NCBI GenBank assembly: GCA_015847255.1 | Contig: JADLZK010007649.1 | Coordinates: 558,001 to 622,000 of the forward strand | Reading direction: 5' to 3' | Source: Hyparrhenia diplandra | Taxonomy: Eukaryota > Streptophyta > Magnoliopsida > Poales > Poaceae | DNA: 64,000 nucleotides | The notes under the pieces: model-generated | The model's input: only the letters and a program-made list of their open reading frames with translations | Told to the model about the DNA's origin: nothing | Databases searched by the model: none | Position numbers and translations under genes: made by a program | In this document: piece by piece, positions 33,556 to 45,313 of the stretch | Position numbering within the stretch: the stretch's first letter is position 1 | Layout: the number at the start of each line of letters is the position of its first letter

Positions 33556-36500
33556 TGTCAAATTCGGTTAGATTGGGCCGGAATTGACACGTGTTTGTCG
33601 ACCGTCGAGCTTCGAGATGGCGTACGGGGCTGCAGCTTCTCGCCGGCGGCGACGAGCAGCAGCACGAGCAACGAGGTGGAGAGGAGGAGCCGTGGGAGAG
33701 GGCGGCGGTAGCCGGCAGCGGCGGGCCGGGGCGGCTGACGCGGCAGCAGCGCGCTGGGCTGGGGCGGCGGCGGCGCGCTGGCGCGAGGGCAGGGGCGGTG
33801 GAGGCCAAGAGCTGAAGGCGAAAAAGATATTTTTTATTTGCTTGCTTATCCCCTAGAGATTACATGCCTCTTGCTTATATAGCCCGACTAGTGGGACTTG
33901 TAATCTAAGCAATCTCTATAAGGTTTCCTTTATACGATTGGAATACCTTTTAAAAGCATATCCTATTTTATTATTTCCTAATAAGGGTCTCCCTTATAGA
34001 TGAGATATCCCCTTGCACACCAAAAAATTACCTAAGATAATACTAACTTGTAGACTAAGTTTAACTCGGACTCAGACGGGAGAGGGAAGGCGGCGGCGGC
34101 AAGGGCCTGGGCCCCTTGCACGCGCGCGCCCCGCCCCCTCTTGGGCGGCGGCGGTCGTGTCAGGCCCATCTAGCCACTCTCGGGGGTGGCCCAATTCTGG
34201 TTCATGACATCTCCCCACCGTTCGACGAGGCGGCGCCTCCACGTGGCGCCCAACCCACCACGTAGTGGCGAAGGGTAGGCCGATCGGGGAGGTGACCACT
34301 CCAGGCCCGAAGTAGAAGACGAGAGGACCGCACTTGTCGTTGTCGCCGTTTCGCAGACACTGGCGTCCTTGTCGGCGAAGGAGAAGTCGAGGTGGAGGTC
34401 GCCGGTAGATGCTGAACTTGTAGCTCTCAGCGGGGTCGCACGAAGGGACGTTCCGCCCATGCACGACGCATGACGGAGGCGCTGAGGGTCCCGGACAGCT
34501 CGATCATCTGGCGGGTCGGCGGAGGAGACGTGTAGGTGTAGGTCGTCGGCACTGTCACCTTAGCATGGAGCTGCCTACGTAGACGACGTGACGGATCGAT
34601 GTAGGCGGCGAGGAGGTGAAGTCGAGGAGGCAGCCATAGAGGAGGTCGTTGGGCACGCCGACGGGCGGCCCTAGCTGGATCTCCTCAAGGCCCATGCTGC
34701 ACCGACGGTGACGTTCCCAATGCGGAAGAAGACGTCGCCGTTGTTGTCGAAGAGGAGGACGGTGGCACCTCGATCCGCCTCGCCGGGCGCCCCCGGGAGA
34801 AGAAGGATGCTCACTGAACGCCCGATCCTCCCGAGGATGATGGGGAGGTGGAAGCCCACCGCCACACCATGCGGCGACATTCTCCCCGCCAGAAGTCCCG
34901 AGAAGCTCGGCAGCGGGGATAGTAGCGGTGGAAGTACCTCACGATGCCATAGTGGAGGCTCCACCGCGCCAGAGCCCGCAGCTCCAATGGCGTTTGAGAT
35001 GATCCCGAAGCTCCTTGTTGGTCGTCGGGCTGCAGCCGTGATCATGTCGTTTCGACGCCGCCGCCGATGTCGCCCATAGCAACAGGGCGAGACGCTGGCC
35101 GCCCGGTATGCAGCCAACTAGGGCAGCCGCTGATGTCATCGCCGATGTTGCCGGGTAGTCGCGGGTGGCCGGCCTTGCCGCCGCCGTCGGCCGCCCTACC
35201 GCGCCGCCGCCGTCCGACTCGGCCGCCGCGAAGCGGCGGGCGAGGTCGATGGCCTCCTCCATCGAACGGGGCTCAAAACCACTCGGCGTCGCCCGCAGCG
35301 AGGTGCGCAAGCCTTCGACGAAGAGGTCGACGCTGGTGGCGCCGTCCCTCAAAATCCATGTAGCATAGACTCGAAGGCGCCGGCGTAGTCTTCTAGCTTG
35401 TCGCCCTCGGAAGGCGGCGACGACCCCAGAGTGTCCAGTGTTCGGGGCGGCCGGGCGATGTCGCAGCGTGTCGAACTCGCCCCACTCGAGCGGGACTTCT
35501 TCTTGACGTGATCGATGTACCGCATCGCAGCAAAGACCGTTGAGGTGGAAAGCAGCGTAACTCACGTAGGCAGTCCGGTCGATGTCCGTTGAGTCAGAAG
35601 AGGTCCAGCTTATAATCCGCAGGTCGGGGTCGCTGCGCCGCTGCATTCGACTTGCAAACGCATGACGTAGCGGGAGGGTGTGATGCCCGGTGGCAAAGAC
35701 GTCACCGGCACCGCGGGTGGCGTGGTCGTGGACGCCGCGGTGGCGCCCTCGGGCCGCTGGTGACGCCATCTCCGCCGAGAGTCATGCGCGGGTCGAGGTG
35801 CTCTGTGGAGAGGAGAGGGCAGCCGGCTGCGGTGTTGTCGAGGATGACGCCGATGACAAATGTCATAAGGCCATGTACATCGTCATCTTCCTCCTCGGCC
35901 GGAGGATGTGGCTCCGAGCCGACGACGAGGTCCGCGGGCGTGAGGGGGCGCCGGCAGCGCCCGCCGGCCCTATGCCGCGCCGGCGGCGGCGTGCCGGGCG
36001 CCCTCCAAAGATGTGACGCGGCGGGCGGTGTAGACGCATCTACGCGACGGAGGCGGGATCCATGTCGCCGGCGCAGTTGATCCGGCGCAGAGCGCCGCCG
36101 AGCTTTCAGCGCCGCGGTGAACCGCCATCATCTCGAAGCCATGGGTGGTGGAATCGCCCCGTCTCCGGATACTACCGGCCGATTCGCCAGATTGGGCCGG
36201 AATTGACACGTGTTCGCCGACCGCCTGAGCTTTCGAGATGGCGCACGGGCTGCGCTACCGGGCGGCGACGAAGCAGCAGACGAGCAACGAGGTGGGAGAG
36301 GAGGAGCCGTGGGAGAGGGCGCTGCGCCGGCGCGGCGCGGCAGCGGCGCGGGGCCGGGGCGGCGGCCAAGGGCGCGTGTGGCGGTGGAGGCCAAGAGCCG
36401 AAGGCGAAAGATATTTTTTTATTTGCGTACTTATCCCCTAGAGATTACATGCCTCTTTCTCATATAGCCCGACTAGTGGGACTTGTAATCTAAGCAATCT

Positions 36501-36781
36501 CTATAAGGTTTCCTTATACGATTGGAATACCTTTTAAAAGCATATCCTATTTTATTATTTCCTAATAAGGGTCTCCCTTATAGATGAGATATCCCCTTGC
36601 ACACCAAAAATTACCTAAGATAATCCTAACTTGTAGACGGTTTAACTCGGACTCAGACGGGAGAGGGAAGGCGGCGGCGGCAAGGGGCGCCGGCCCTCTT
36701 AGCCGCCGCCGCCCCTCTTGGGCGGGCGGCGTCGTGTCAGCCCATCTAGCCACTCGGGTGGCCCAATTTTGGTTCATGACA
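33556..36781 (-). mobile_element. Gag-only LTR retrotransposon (Gypsy-like), non-autonomous
   Basis: Direct repeats at 33556-34209 and about 36165-36781 share long identical stretches (for example GATTGGGCCGGAATTGACAC and ATATCCCCTTGCACACCAAA). Read on the minus strand, an LTR starts TGTCATGAACC and ends TTTGACA, and ATGAC flanks both sides (33550-33554, one base from the LTR; 36782-36786). A weak primer-binding site (TAGTATCCGGAG) follows the 5' LTR. The interior of about 2 kb holds only a decayed gag reading and no protease, RT or integrase. Confidence 0.75.
34939..35769 (-). pseudogene. Decayed gag-like region of the LTR element
   Basis: The minus-strand reading contains VDLFVEGLRTSLRATPSGF and EPRSMEEAIDLARRFAAAE, which match the usual Gypsy gag pattern F-x-x-G-L ... 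R-x-x-x-x-x-x-A-x-x-x-A-R-x-x-E. Upstream, ADIDRTAYVSYAAFHLNG-like and EVPLEWGEFDTLRHR segments fit the preceding gag helices (A-x-x-H-L ... W-x-x-F). No zinc knuckle was recognised. The frame is open for 276 codons, but other frames carry parts of the reading, so it is probably degenerate. Confidence 0.5.
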
Positions 36782-36789
36782 ATGACATT

Positions 36790-38328
36790 GCTTGAACAGT
36801 TCAAATATATGCATCATAGAACAATTGACTCTAGATAGATCAGTTTGTGTGTCTGTTGGAACAACATACGCTTCAAAATAAACTGCAGATATGATGCTTT
36901 CACTAGAAATCTATCAAAAATATATACCATATAAAAAAACAATTAGGTTTTAAAACATACAGATGGCTATAAGTTAATCCAAATATACAGGTGGCTGTCA
37001 TAGTTAGTTCGGAAGCAAATAAAAGTCCAAATTTTATATGGATTTTTAATTAACGTTAGCTCACTTTTGCTTAATACTATCAGTTGAATAAGGGAAATGC
37101 CAATCTATTTAGTAACTAAATTGGTTGTTAGTCAGCCCTATATATATAGTTAATCTTGCTGGCAATATAGCTGAACAATTAATAAACTCTTTAAAAAAAT
37201 ATGTGCATTTCTGGTGTATAGGTGTAGTGTACTCGATCCCTCCATCCTAGGAAGTATGCAATTACAGAATAGTGGTTGATTTGTTGTGTAATATATGAAA
37301 ATTTTCATATAGTACACCTATTTAGAATTATACATATGAATATTATTTTCTGAACTTATTGAAAATAGCTTAAAGTAGTTTGAATTTGACCAGAGCTAAT
37401 TTGCGTCCTTTTGAGACTGGGTATTATACAATTACAAATGAATTTTTTTTGCATAAATAATTCTTTTGTCAAATAAGCGATCCCTCCGGTTATCAATAAA
37501 TTAATTAATAGCATTACGATAGCAAGGCTTTAAAGCCGCCCCCTCTAGTTATTTTCTAATGCTCTGTGCAGCATAGGCTGCGTCTGGGAAGCACAGCTCG
37601 CACATGTAATTGGATGTTGTTGCTCTTCTTCTTAATTAATCAAAGCTGGAAGGTTCCGAGAAGTATTAGGATAGTGTAGTTATTGCAAATTTCTACTCAT
37701 TAATTAATTAATCTATTGGTGACAGTAACAAATATGTTTTATTTGTTATACTCTGATTGAAGGTATTAGTTGAGTTCAGATTCGGGGTAAGTTGACTAGC
37801 TCGATAATTATACAAATGATGATGATTAAACGGTTTAGTGGTTAGCTAGTTTGTTGGAGTAATTATTGAAATGTGGAGAACCTAATTAATAGAATGTAAA
37901 GAACTTAGAAACCGACAGAGAAAATATCTTGCATCTCTGTCACCTTGCAAGAGTAACATATCGAGAATGTGCTTAGCACATATTTCATTAAGAAGATGAT
38001 AGAAGTTTCACATGGCGGCTAACGCAGTTCGGCGAGATGCCAACGCGCTAGGCCAACACCGGGTTACAGGATGCAACGATTATACAACAATTAGTGCGCG
38101 ACAAGAAGCAGCAGATAGCCTAATGATTTTCTTGCGCTATGAACACTGGCACGAAAGCCCACCCCCTAGCCAGCAGGCGTTGGCTTCCTCGACGATCTGC
38201 ATGACCAATTGGACCGACGAGAGTGATTCTTATTGGAAGGTTCAGCGGTTTCGCTCTTTCTAGATCCCTCAGAGACCAGTAGCATAATCGAATCAAACGC
38301 TCTCTGTCGGTCGTGCGGCAGAAGCTTT
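36790..38328. other. AT-rich intergenic DNA
   Basis: Contains the second copy of the direct repeat (37070-37170 and 37680-37825) with MITE-like DNA between (CCCTCCATCCTAGGAAG at about 37239). No gene. Confidence 0.45.
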
Positions 38329-38340
38329 AACAATATACAT

Positions 38341-38631
38341 ATTTTTTTTTTGAAAAAGAAAGAAGGGGAGACCCTACCTATATTTTTCATTTTTCATATA
38401 TAAGAGAGAGGCTTACAAAACAAAGGCACCAACCAGGAATTGTACAGCTCACAGCTAGGCTAACAGGGGCACTATCAAAACTAACAAAAAGAAACACCTG
38501 AGCTAACAACTAACCAAAAGGGAAAGGAGCTAAAGCAACAGGGCCTAGGGAGAGGAAGCTCCGAAACAAAGACAAAAGGAATAGGGGAGGAGGAGACTGG
38601 GTACAAGGCTACAAAGCCCAAAAGAAAAAAA
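38341..38631 (-). mobile_element. 5'-truncated LINE-like insertion with near-identical TSD
   Basis: A T-run (38342-38351) followed by GGGGAGACCCTACC is the reverse of a LINE tail. AACAATATACAT (38329-38340) and AACAATATATACAT (38632-38645) flank the insert and differ by one TA step. Confidence 0.65.
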
Positions 38632-39055
38632 AACAATATATACATGGAAATTGGAAAAACAACATTTTACTGAAAGACATATCTAAAACTCCAATAAGCC
38701 TATCCCCCACTAGGGGTCAATTTAGGAGTTCTCAAGGCTGTGATTGGTCCACGCCATTGGTAACTACAGGCGGGTCCCGCAGCTCACTAACCAAGTCTCA
38801 ACATGCATGTAAGGTTTGCAGTCACGCAGCCAGGCAAAGCGTCAGGCAGTCATCCGGTTCCAATCCATGCATACATGCAGCCACTAATATCCTTGCTCTG
38901 AACTCCACCGAGAAAGCATTCAATTTGACGTATTAGTGTGTGTGCTAATGGCATACGAAGGATCGTCACACCCAAGAAGTAGCATGAGATCCACGCCGCA
39001 CCCGAGGAGCACTCCCGCGGCATCACCATCGACACCGCCACTGTAGAGTATGAGA

Positions 39056-42000
39056 CACCGCCAGAATCCTGAATTGCCTTGGCGGCCAAGAATTTCCTTG
39101 AGTGCCTAGATCAAACCGCCAAGGAAACGGTATTTCCTTGGCGGTTTTACACCGCACTCAAGGAAACATATTTTTGGCGGTTTATCTAAACCGTCAAGGA
39201 ATATGTATGTTTCCTTGGCGGTTTGTAAGAACCTCCAAGGAAATAAATCATTTCCTTGACGTTATTCTAAACCGCCAAGGAAAATACCTATTTCCTTGGG
39301 TGTTGTTATAGACCGTCAAGTAAATTATGATTTCCTTGGGGGTTATTGAATTTTCTTGGAGGTCGACAGTCAAAAGAAATGTTTATAAGAATTTTAGTGA
39401 ATCTAAAAAAAAACAATAATATCTTAATGGCGCCCAAAAATTCTAAAATTTTGCATGAGATCATAACATTATTGTATTATCTTACTATAATTTTTTCAAA
39501 CCATATTAACAAAGTTGGACTACACATTATTCACAAGTGGATAAAACTCTCACATATAGTCTCATAGTTATGTAACTATGTTAGAGATGTATTCATTTGT
39601 AAACAACGTATAGTCTCACTTTGTCAAAATGATTTAAATTTTTTTATGAGAAGCTTATATGACCATATCATGACCCCATACCAATTCTTAGAAGTTTTAG
39701 ACCACTTTATGATATTATTGATTTTTTTTCGTCGGAGACACCGAAATAGTAGTTTAAGTAATGTTTAGCAAAAATACTTCATTTTCCATCGGTTTTTGGA
39801 TGTAACAGCAAATGGAACATGTCTTCTTACATATATGTTTTTCTAGTTTGTTGACATTGTTAGATATGATGCAGTTCAAATTGCGGTGATTTTTGAAAAG
39901 TGCGTAGAAATTCATTTAAATGATAGAAATTAGTAAAACGGTTCTTAAAAGTTGGATGAAAGCTAACACCTTATATGTAGTTTCAAATCTTGTTATAATT
40001 TTTTTATGATTTGCTTTACAAAGACATAGAAACAATAATTTAAAGGAAAACATTATTATTATTTTTTAGAAAAGAAAACATTATTATTATACATAGTAAA
40101 GGAACGATGCAATTTTGGATTCGGCCCATCACTGATTCAGCCATCATAGCCCATGTCGGCGCGCATGGCTCGCTACTGACCATTGGATTTACCTCGGACC
40201 GCTAAGATACGTTAAGCACAGAATGAAACCCTAGCTCCTCACCATTGGATTGGCTCTCGATTCTTTCCCTGGGCCTCCCTCGACACCACTCTGCCGAACG
40301 CCGCCCCCATCGCCTCCCTCGATGCCACTCCGAAGAACGCCGCCCGTGCCCCCATCGCCACCGGCTGTTCAATCTAGCGTCGCCCGCCCTTCCCTCCCAC
40401 GACGGCTACGCAATCGCTCCCCGCTCAGCGCCGCCCTCTCCCCACGTGCCGCCGCGCCAGCGCACCTCTCCCAAAAGAAGCGGCGCAACGGCTTCCCCGC
40501 CTCCGCCGCCGCCGACGACGCCGTGCTGTCCATGGGCCACTCCACCTCGCTCCAGCAGAAGGTGCGCTGCTGCCCTGCCCTGCCAATTTGATCCTGTCCC
40601 CTTCGTAGCTATGTTTTGGGAGACGGAGGTGGTACTCAATCTGATGGGTTTGGATCTGATTCTCTTGTTGTCTGCTCGTGCATCTCGATGGCTTGCCTGC
40701 GATGGTGGAGGCCGTCCTCTCCAACGACCCCGCCAGGCAGCTTCAGGCCACCACGCCGTTCAGGTAGCTGCTCTCCATAGGTGAGATTCAGATGTGCAGT
40801 GCCAGTTACCCGTTTCCCGATGGGCAGAGTTTAGGGGGTGAGATTTGGGCGGTTTTAGATCTGAAAGCCCCAGGCCAAGCTACTGACGATTCTTCATTCA
40901 TTTCGAATTACTTTAAAAGACTTCTCACCACACTGGTACTAAGTTTAATGTCATTGGAATGCATGGTATGTGTGATTGGAATGTGCATGATGTAATGCCG
41001 GAGATACATGGATCTATGTGCAGTTTTAATAAAATGTTTAAATCCTGAACCTTTCAGGACATCAACTGATAGCACATGAGCTTTAAAAGAATCTGAATCA
41101 CTTCTGCTTTTGTATATTGGTTATGGTGTAGGTCACAGTTGGTCCAAGCAATGTCCAAAGCCAGAGCTGGAATTCCATGGAAGCGAGCAAATGAGCGAGG
41201 TCAGTATCACTGCGAACTGTTCTCAAATTTAGTGTTGTTGTTGACGCATTTAGTGGATACTGCTAACTCAGGTTATGTGTGAGTTCCTAGACCGGTAGTG
41301 GTAATCTGAATGGATTAGCCCAGTTAGATAATATTGTTATTCTAAAGAATTGTTTATAAGACAGCAGTGTTCATCTTTCTCATGATTGTACACACCTGAT
41401 TTCTTGAGAGAGAAATACCATCATGGATTCAAAACAGAGTAAACAATCTACCTTTCCCTGAATGCATTGGCACGTGAAATGTGCAATATTCAGCTAGTGC
41501 AAATTTCACTTTGCTTTCAATTTGTGTTTCTTATTTCATATAAGCAAACAATACCAGTATGTGCCTTTGCCCTACATACACTGGAGAACTAATAGTTCTT
41601 TAATGCACTTTTATTTTTTGGTATAGCATAGCAATATTCTCCACTCTGGCCAGTTGTTCTTTATGCTGAAGTTCATCATGCCTTTACCCTTTTCATTGTG
41701 GAATATTGTTACAAGTGATGCTATGTGGTGCAGCTGATGGGGATAACGAGGCACTAATGGTGGGTTACCTACAGAGGGAACCAGCGAGTTCGTCGTGCTA
41801 CAGATCAACACCAAAGCAGTTGGTCTCCACAAGTGAGTTCTACCTTGTTGCTGTGCTTCCACCTCACTGTATATACATGAGCCATGCTGATTTCATACAT
41901 GCTTAGTAATCGATTCATTGTTCTATTTTCTCATGTAGGTATGCAACTAGCAAATGTACTGACTTAGGCCAAAAGATAGTGTGCTGGGAGGACTTACACA

Positions 42001-42657
42001 GGAGTTAGTATTACCCTACCGCTTTGGAAACTATTAGTGACTTGTGTGTTATGCTGTATGGACTTGATGTAAGGATGAATGATAAATCCTCTTGTAATAT
42101 TGATATGGATATTTTACGTCAATGTAATGGTCAGGGACCATAATAAAATGCTTATGTATGTCATCACGTGCCAATTGAATATAGTGACTGCATTTTAGAA
42201 TATATTGATTACTGTAATTATTTTTTTTATTGCTAGTATAAATTTCCTTGAGGGTTGGCCCTTAAGGAAATAGAATTAGCTTGGCGGTTAATGACAGTCA
42301 AGGAAAACAAATAGTTTCCTTGGAGGTGAAGAGCAGTCAAGGAAACAACAATAACCTTGGCGGTCCGGAGTTTTTACTTGGCGGCTGTTGACCCTCAAGG
42401 AAACTACTTTCCTTGGCGGCTCTATCATTTCCTTGACCGTTTATCAAATTAAGTTAGACACTGATTTCCTTGACGGCTAGCCTCCAAGGAAATTATCCTT
42501 CCTGAGTGTTGAAATCGCCAAGGAAACTAATTTCCCTTACACTCTATTCTTGAGTGTGTTTGCTTGACGGTTTATGGTCAGGGATTATTTCCTTGGCGGT
42601 TTTTCCCCTTTCCTTGGCGGTTTTTGGCCCTCAAGTCAATTCAGGATTCTGGTAGTG
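39056..42657 (+). mobile_element. CACTA transposon, 3.6 kb, TSD AGA
   Basis: Right end, on the minus strand, starts CACTACCAGAATCCTG; the left end is CACCGCCAGAATCCTG, i.e. CACTA mutated to CACCG. AGA flanks both ends (39053-39055, 42658-42660). Many TTTCCTTGGCGGTTT subterminal repeats lie at 39080-39370 and 42240-42640 in both orientations. The inside holds an importin-alpha exon fragment but no transposase. Confidence 0.9.
40462..40780 (+). pseudogene. Importin-alpha fragment captured by the CACTA element (two exons)
   Basis: Exon piece 1 ends at 40561 (AAG|GTGCGC). It reads QKKRRNGFPASAAADDAVL and STSLQQK, like the end of the IBB domain of plant importin-alpha. Piece 2 (40684-40780) reads LDGLPAMVEAVLSNDPARQL then QATTPFR, stop, LLSI, ending at a |GTGAGA donor; this is the start of the first armadillo repeat (normally FRKLLSIE). 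The stop replaces the Lys, and the acceptor before LDGL lacks an AG, so it is not functional. In the cell importin-alpha links NLS cargo to importin-beta; this copy has only the N-terminal part. A leader containing AAACCCTAGC at 40228 suggests the promoter side was captured too. Confidence 0.8.
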
Positions 42658-42890
42658 AGACCGAGACCCACCATTGTGCGCATGTCGACTGCCCAGGCCA
42701 CGCCGTCTGTACGTGAAGAACATGATCACCGCGGCGCCGTGCAGATGGACAGCGCCATGAACCGACGGCCCCTGCTGCAGACCAAGGAGCACATCCTCCT
42801 CGCCAAGCAGGTCCGTACCCAGGATCGTTGTATTCCTCAACAAGGACACGGTCGTCGATGCAGAGCTGCTCCGGGTGCTCTTACACATCA

Positions 42891-43179
42891 ATAACCTACG
42901 ACATGATTTGTCTCCAAAGTTTAACATACATCACACGAACATGCAAAGCCGCCGCGCGCTGATCATCAGTGTTGTGGTTCAACTCTGATCAAGGAAGTTT
43001 ACTGCTGAGCGCATCAGATAGACGGATTTCTGATTAATTGTTTGTTTGCACTTTTAATTTTTTTGTTGCATCTCATGTCTATCCAACTCCTCTATTCCAC
43101 TTCTATAACAAAGCTGCTAATCAAAATCATTCGTAGTTTCAATTGCATACCCGCAGCAACGCGCGGAGAATCCTCCTAG
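42891..43179 (+). mobile_element. Helitron 3' terminus
   Basis: CCCGCAGCAACGCGCGG (about 43150-43166) folds to a short GC hairpin and is followed by AGAATCCTCCTAG|T, the usual Helitron CTRR|T end at 43176-43180. The 5' end was not found; it may lie left of the EF-Tu fragment. Confidence 0.6.
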
Positions 43180-43439
43180 TTCTATATATGGTCAAAGCTA
43201 AATTGGTAATTCGGATGGTATTAAAATACTATCTCAATGCCTAGGCCTAGCTTATTCCAAAACTTGTATACATTATATACCAGGTTTCCAGCAGACTACT
43301 TACCGGCCGTAGTTGGCGCCAAAATTTAGTACCATCCAAACTTCCAAAGGTCAAACAACGCGTTTATGGCAAGCAGAAGTTGTGCTGTACTCCGTACTAC
43401 TACCAAAGGTTCCGTCCTAGAGTTCTCCAGAGTCCAGTT

Positions 43440-43446
43440 CTATAAA
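43440..43446 (+). promoter_or_regulatory. Candidate TATA box
   Basis: CTATAAATTTT, about 55 nt upstream of the ATG at 43496. Confidence 0.35.
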
Positions 43447-43495
43447 TTTTGGTCGTTGGCACACCAGCCAGCCGTCGCACCGACACCTTTATTTC

Positions 43496-43744
43496 ATGGA
43501 AAGCACGGGCATGAGTGGCGGTGACCGCCGCCGTGGCGTAGGCCTTGGCGACGATGCTAGTAGCGAGAGCAACGGCGGTGGTTCCACCACCACCTTGGTG
43601 GCCGAGCGCTCTCACGTGCTCCACTTCCACTCCAATGGCGTCGTCTCCCTGGTGGACTGCACCGTTGCCACGGCGCCCTCAGCCACTGCTGGTGATGATC
43701 TTCCAACCCGCGCCAACGGTCCGGCTGCATCAGGTGCTCGATAA
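43496..43744 (+). CDS. Small ORF of unknown function (82 aa)
   Basis: Starts MESTGMSGGDRRRGVGLGDD, is rich in Gly, Ser and Thr, and has a more ordered middle (RSHVLHFHSNGVVSLVDC). It is GC-rich, starts soon after a TATA-like box and is followed by AT-rich DNA. No family is recognised. A longer reading in another frame (43545-43895) competes with it; which one, if any, is translated cannot be decided here. Confidence 0.3.
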   Translation: MESTGMSGGDRRRGVGLGDDASSESNGGGSTTTLVAERSHVLHFHSNGVVSLVDCTVATAPSATAGDDLPTRANGPAASGAR

Positions 43745-43899
43745 TTGCCCGGGCATGCCGCCGGTACCATGGGCGCCTCCACCGGCCCATGAATCAGCAG
43801 CGTTGACTAGAGCGGCGCCACCAGCAGGCAACGAATCATCATCGGCGGCGACCGGAGTGACTCTGCCGCTAACACCTCCACCCTCTAATACCTAAGCCT

Positions 43900-45313
43900 T
43901 GCATTGCGCCTGGCAGCTTGTAAACAGTGCAGAAATATTTGAACATAAGTTTACGAACTAAGATTCATAGGTTTGGGCGTTACGTAGTCCACCTTCGGGT
44001 GGGGGTGTGATGTAGACTTTTTCTTTTATATATCATCTTGGTTTGTACTTGTACGTTGTACGTGTTACTGTGTTACTAACTATGTAGTAATATGTCATCT
44101 ACGTGGTATCAGTGCTCAGTGGCAAACAAATAAATTGTTCTGCAGTAATACCTAGTAAATAAACCACATCGTTTTCTTCAAAAAAAAATAAAATAAACCA
44201 CATCGTCATGATGTGAGCTCTGATCTGAATCTCGTTTCATGGCTGAGAATTACAAACTTATCAGCTCCAGTCATGACGGATGATCTCCCACAAATGTTTC
44301 ATTTTGGAACTCCTATTGCTTGTATATGCATCACACCATGACCTTGTTCCTTTTTTGTTTCTCTGTACTCCCTCTCTCTCTCTCTCTCTCTGCTCTTGTC
44401 CCCTGTTCATATCCCACCTGATTATTTACAAACTGGGGATCAGAAAAGATGATGTACCTAGTAAAATTTCCATTTTGTTTTGAACCTAAGCTCGTCTGCC
44501 ACCGGCCTTTTCTTTCTTGGCATTCTTGCACGCCATTGTTGTGCCTTGCTTCTGCTGGATTCCAGAAGCTGGTGGAGAGAAAAGGTCTTCTTCTCTGAAA
44601 ATTACAGCATTTTTCTCTTCCACATTTGCCAGGAGCAAGCGAGCTAGCGCTACCATTGTATCAAAATCATAGGTTAGGCCTTCACTTGAGCATCAGAGAT
44701 CCGTATCTCTTGTGGTCCACCATATAACTGTAATTTTTTTTGTTGGGTAGCTCATCATATTTATATCGTCACAGGCTTTGAAGCTTTGGTCTTTGCATAT
44801 ATTGACGCTCTCCCCCTTTGCTGTTCATGATTTTGTGAAAATTTTGGCGGTTCTTCGGTACATTCAATTAAGTGAATAACTAATTTGAGGTTATAGGTTC
44901 AGGTGTATTTTTTTTTTCTAAAATTGATTAAAGTTTGATAATTTTGACTTTAGACAAAACTAAAAAGACTACAAAGGTTGCAGTAGTGGAAATTACCAAA
45001 CAAGCAAACACAAATCAAAACTTTATCAAATACATCTTAGGTGTCCAGAAGCAAACAGCTATACATGCATACATACATATGGTACATACATAAGGCTTTG
45101 GACCATAAACATCCAACTTAAACAGTTAAACCCCATGTACTCATCTGGGTATTGTACTAGTACCAGAAAAAACTCAAACTCATCAACTTATTTGATGCAG
45201 TATTGCGTCAGCCCCTGATGCAAAACTTAAGTCGGTCATGCAAGGGGAGATTAGTAGTATGGAGACAATGTAGGCACTGAATTGATTAGAGTCCATTTGA
45301 ATGCGAATGCCTA
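43900..45313. other. Intergenic DNA downstream of the DUF789 gene
   Basis: No gene. A (TC)n microsatellite is at 44366-44391. The part nearest 45313 should be the 3' UTR of the minus-strand DUF789 gene. Confidence 0.5.

Larger units (their letters stand above)
38958..42890 (+). pseudogene. tufA-like: Organelle-type elongation factor Tu pseudogene, interrupted by a CACTA element
   Basis: Left piece (38958-39055) reads PKK, a stop, then HEIHAAPEEHSRGITIDTA and TVEYET, as in the GTP-binding domain of bacterial and plastid EF-Tu. The right piece (42658-42890) resumes with HCAHVDCPGHA, VKNMIT, TKEHILLAKQV (42780-42812) and IVVFLNKD, i.e. the G3 (DCPGH) region onwards up to NK-D of G4. In-frame stops and at least three frame changes occur, so it is dead. 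The CACTA element cut it between VEYET and the G3 motif. A Helitron 3' terminus 290 bp downstream suggests the fragment was carried by a Helitron. Confidence 0.85.
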
